NCBI GenBank assembly: GCA_964488495.1
Contig: CAZAUQ010000001.1
Location: 62,001 to 126,000, forward strand
Length of the DNA: 64,000 bases
Reading direction: 5' to 3'
From: UBA1402 sp964488495
GTDB lineage: Bacteria; Bacteroidota; Bacteroidia; Bacteroidales; UBA1402
This document shows, one piece after another, positions 62,208-64,000 of the stretch (position 1 is the stretch's first letter; each line of letters starts with the position of its first letter). A model generated the notes under the pieces. It did not search any database and was not told the DNA's origin. It saw nothing but the letters and a program-made list of their open reading frames with translations. Made by a program: the position numbers and the translations under genes.

Positions 62208-63347
62208 ATGAAAAATGCATTATTAAATTATGTGGCTGCCTTCCCGGGCAAGTACATTCAGGGAGAACAGGCTTTGACCGGATTGCCCGAACTTAGCAGC
62301 CGGTTGGCGGAGCGGGCTTTGTTGCTGGCTTCTCCCACGATTGTTGGCAAAGTGCTGCCCCAACATCTTAGTACAGAAGACCTGAGTCGCTTTCATGTGG
62401 AAACATTCCGGGGAGAATGTTGTCAGCAGGAAATTGAACGACTGCTGGCTGTAGTCCGCCAAAAGAAAATCGGATTGCTGGTGGGGATGGGAGGGGGTAA
62501 AACTCTGGATACCGCCAAGATCGTGGCCGACAAGGCCGATATTCCGGTGATCATTGTTCCCACCATCGCTTCAACGGATGCCCCCTGCAGCGGTTGTGCA
62601 GTGATCTATACTGCAGAGGGAGCTTTCGAATCGATTTATTATCAAAAAAGCAATCCTCAGGTAGTGCTGGTAGACACCGGCATCATTGCTTCGGCACCTG
62701 TGCGTTTTTTGGTTGCAGGCATGGGCGATGCGCTGGCCACCCGTTTTGAGGCCGAGTCCTGTGAACGGACGTTTTCGGTCAACGAATGCGGAGGGCACAG
62801 CACCCTGGCCGGAATGAGACTGGCCAGACTGTGTTTTGAAACCATCATGCGTTATGGCCGGACAGCCAAATTGGCCAACGAAAACAAGATTATCACACCG
62901 GCTTTGGAACGCGTCATTGAAGCAAATATCCTGTTGAGCGGAATTGGCTTTGAAAGTTCCGGCCTGGCCACAGCCCATTCGGTGCACAATGGTTTAACGG
63001 CTCTGGAAGAGACGCATGCTTTGTATCATGGCGAAAAGGTCGCCTTTGGGGTGCTTGCCGGCCTGCATCTTAACGATGCCTGTCCCGAAGAAATGGAAGT
63101 GATTTATAATTTTTGCGAAGAGTTAGGTCTGCCCACAACTTTTGACGATTTGGGCATCAGCGACCCGAGCCGGGAACGCTTGATGGTGGCAGCTCAAAAA
63201 GCCTGTGCTCCTCAGGAAGGCATACATCACGAAGCCATCTGCATTACTCCCGAAAAAGTGCTGGCCGCCATGCTGGCCGCCGATGCTTTGGGCAGGGCGA
63301 GAAAGCAAGGTGGTTTAAGAATTATGGAACCGAACATATACATTTAA
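62208..63347 (+). CDS. gldA: Glycerol dehydrogenase family enzyme
   Basis: Zinc-dependent NAD oxidoreductase of 379 residues of the iron-containing alcohol dehydrogenase superfamily. NAD-binding LVGMGGGKTLDTAKIVA; metal ligands Asp in AGMGDALATRFEAE, His in ATAHSVHNGL and His in LYHGEKVAFG. Interconverts glycerol and dihydroxyacetone. It follows katG closely (42 nt) and may be co-transcribed, an uncommon pairing. Confidence 0.93.
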   Translation: MKNALLNYVAAFPGKYIQGEQALTGLPELSSRLAERALLLASPTIVGKVLPQHLSTEDLSRFHVETFRGECCQQEIERLLAVVRQKKIGLLVGMGGGKTLDTAKIVADKADIPVIIVPTIASTDAPCSGCAVIYTAEGAFESIYYQKSNPQVVLVDTGIIASAPVRFLVAGMGDALATRFEAESCERTFSVNECGGHSTLAGMRLARLCFETIMRYGRTAKLANENKIITPALERVIEANILLSGIGFESSGLATAHSVHNGLTALEETHALYHGEKVAFGVLAGLHLNDACPEEMEVIYNFCEELGLPTTFDDLGISDPSRERLMVAAQKACAPQEGIHHEAICITPEKVLAAMLAADALGRARKQGGLRIMEPNIYI

Positions 63348-63387
63348 AGATCAGTATAGAATATTTTTCAGGCTAGTGTGTAAAATG

Positions 63388-63417
63388 TTTGCAGATTCGA
63401 TTTTATGTATACATTTA
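63388..63417 (+). promoter_or_regulatory. Promoter of the secreted protein gene at the right edge
   Basis: TTTG (63388-63391), 18-nt spacer, TACATTTA (63410-63417; one mismatch from TAnnTTTG), about 25 nt before the ATG at 63442. Confidence 0.35.
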
Positions 63418-63441
63418 CCGACTATTTGTAAACCAAAAGCC

Positions 63442-64000
63442 ATGAAAAATTCTTTTATACTTGCACTTTTCATTGCCCTGTCAATGGGAGCTGTGGCTCA
63501 AATCCCCAATCCGGGATTCGAGCTTTGGGAAGATTATGTGGATGACTGGACTGCCTATGTTTACGAAAAACCCGACGGCTGGGTGGGGGCATTGCCCAAG
63601 GGGGAAGTACGCAGCTTTTCTCTGGAGAAAAACAACGAGAGTTACCCTCCGGGAACCGGACAGTTTTCCGTCAGAATTAAACCCGATAACGAACAAGGGG
63701 TAAGAGGAGTGATTTTTAGCAACGACCGGGCCGACGCTATGGTGAACTGGTTGCCCAAGCCTTCTTTTGCCATCGATTACAAGCCAGCAGCCTTGTATTT
63801 ATATTACAAATACCTGCCTTTTGGCGGTGACAGTCTGGTAATGCAAATTTATTTTTATAAGCTGGGGGAAATAATAGCTAATTCCTACTATGTTACCAGC
63901 GATTCCATTTCCGAATGGACAGCCCTGGAAATCCCGCTTAGTTACGAAACCGAAGTGCTTCCCGATTCGGCGACCATATATTTTGTAACAGGAGCTTATG
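63442..64000 (+). CDS. Secreted protein of unknown function (5' part only)
   Basis: The first 186 codons of an exported protein; it runs off the window. Signal peptide MKNSFILALFIALSMGAVA, then IPNPGFELWEDY and a beta-rich, aromatic-rich region (LYLYYKYLPFGGDSLVMQIY). The start pattern, with NPGFE(L)W right after the signal, is common in Bacteroidota secreted proteins with a carbohydrate-binding-like N-domain and often a C-terminal sorting domain; the latter cannot be checked here. Confidence 0.7.
   Translation, partial: MKNSFILALFIALSMGAVAQIPNPGFELWEDYVDDWTAYVYEKPDGWVGALPKGEVRSFSLEKNNESYPPGTGQFSVRIKPDNEQGVRGVIFSNDRADAMVNWLPKPSFAIDYKPAALYLYYKYLPFGGDSLVMQIYFYKLGEIIANSYYVTSDSISEWTALEIPLSYETEVLPDSATIYFVTGAY

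Overview
The window is a 64 kb piece of a Bacteroidota chromosome, most likely Bacteroidales or Marinilabiliales. The grounds are Bacteroidota-type promoter boxes (TTTG, then about 19 bases, then TAnnTTTG) before many genes, A-rich leaders without Shine-Dalgarno sites, a type IX secretion C-terminal domain on one lyase, a TonB-dependent receptor, lipoprotein signals, and folP-cdaA and pta-ackA pairs. It is a draft scaffold with five runs of exactly 100 N. These are placeholders, not measured gaps: at one of them (41849-41948) the flanking contig ends share an identical 55-base overlap.

Region 1 (1-16609) is a pectin-degradation locus. On the minus strand lie a GH2 beta-galactosidase running off the left edge, three tandem paralogous PL1-like pectate lyases and a CE8-like beta-helix protein. 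Divergently transcribed is an unusual two-enzyme polypeptide, a PL1-like pectate lyase fused to a complete GH3 beta-xylosidase-type enzyme. It is followed after only 3 nt by mlaE-mlaF, then xthA (broken by a gap) and an orphan histidine kinase (16613-19563).

Region 2 (19553-26010, minus) is the most interesting part: a thiazole/oxazole-modified microcin (TOMM) cluster resembling the streptolysin S system. It has a 67-residue precursor with a CCCTCCCSCC core, then a fused cyclodehydratase/YcaO protein with a C-terminal PxPxP end (interrupted by a gap), a secreted TPR-like protein, a SagB-type azoline oxidase, an M50-family membrane protease and a TonB-dependent receptor-like outer-membrane protein. 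No ABC exporter is present. A 13-bp stem-loop separates the precursor from the enzymes.

Region 3 (26220-44077, minus) holds a corrinoid protein with a URO-D-family methyltransferase, then a GH2 enzyme with a large unassigned lipoprotein glycosidase-like protein. After these comes a compact operon with a complete PEP:sugar phosphotransferase system (EIIA, EI, HPr, EIICB), an M20 peptidase and a GH31 alpha-xylosidase, headed by a GH141-like beta-helix enzyme. A PTS is uncommon in Bacteroidota.

Region 4 (44157-64000) is mostly housekeeping and stress functions: VanZ-like, HhH protein, free-methionine-sulfoxide reductase, ferritin divergent from oxyR, a GH28 polygalacturonase, murF, folP, cdaA, pta, ackA, a methyltransferase, a nitroreductase, a CPBP protease, an AKR/DUF2007/TlpA operon, katG, gldA and the start of a secreted protein. 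No rRNA, tRNA, CRISPR array, insertion sequence or SusC/SusD pair was seen.
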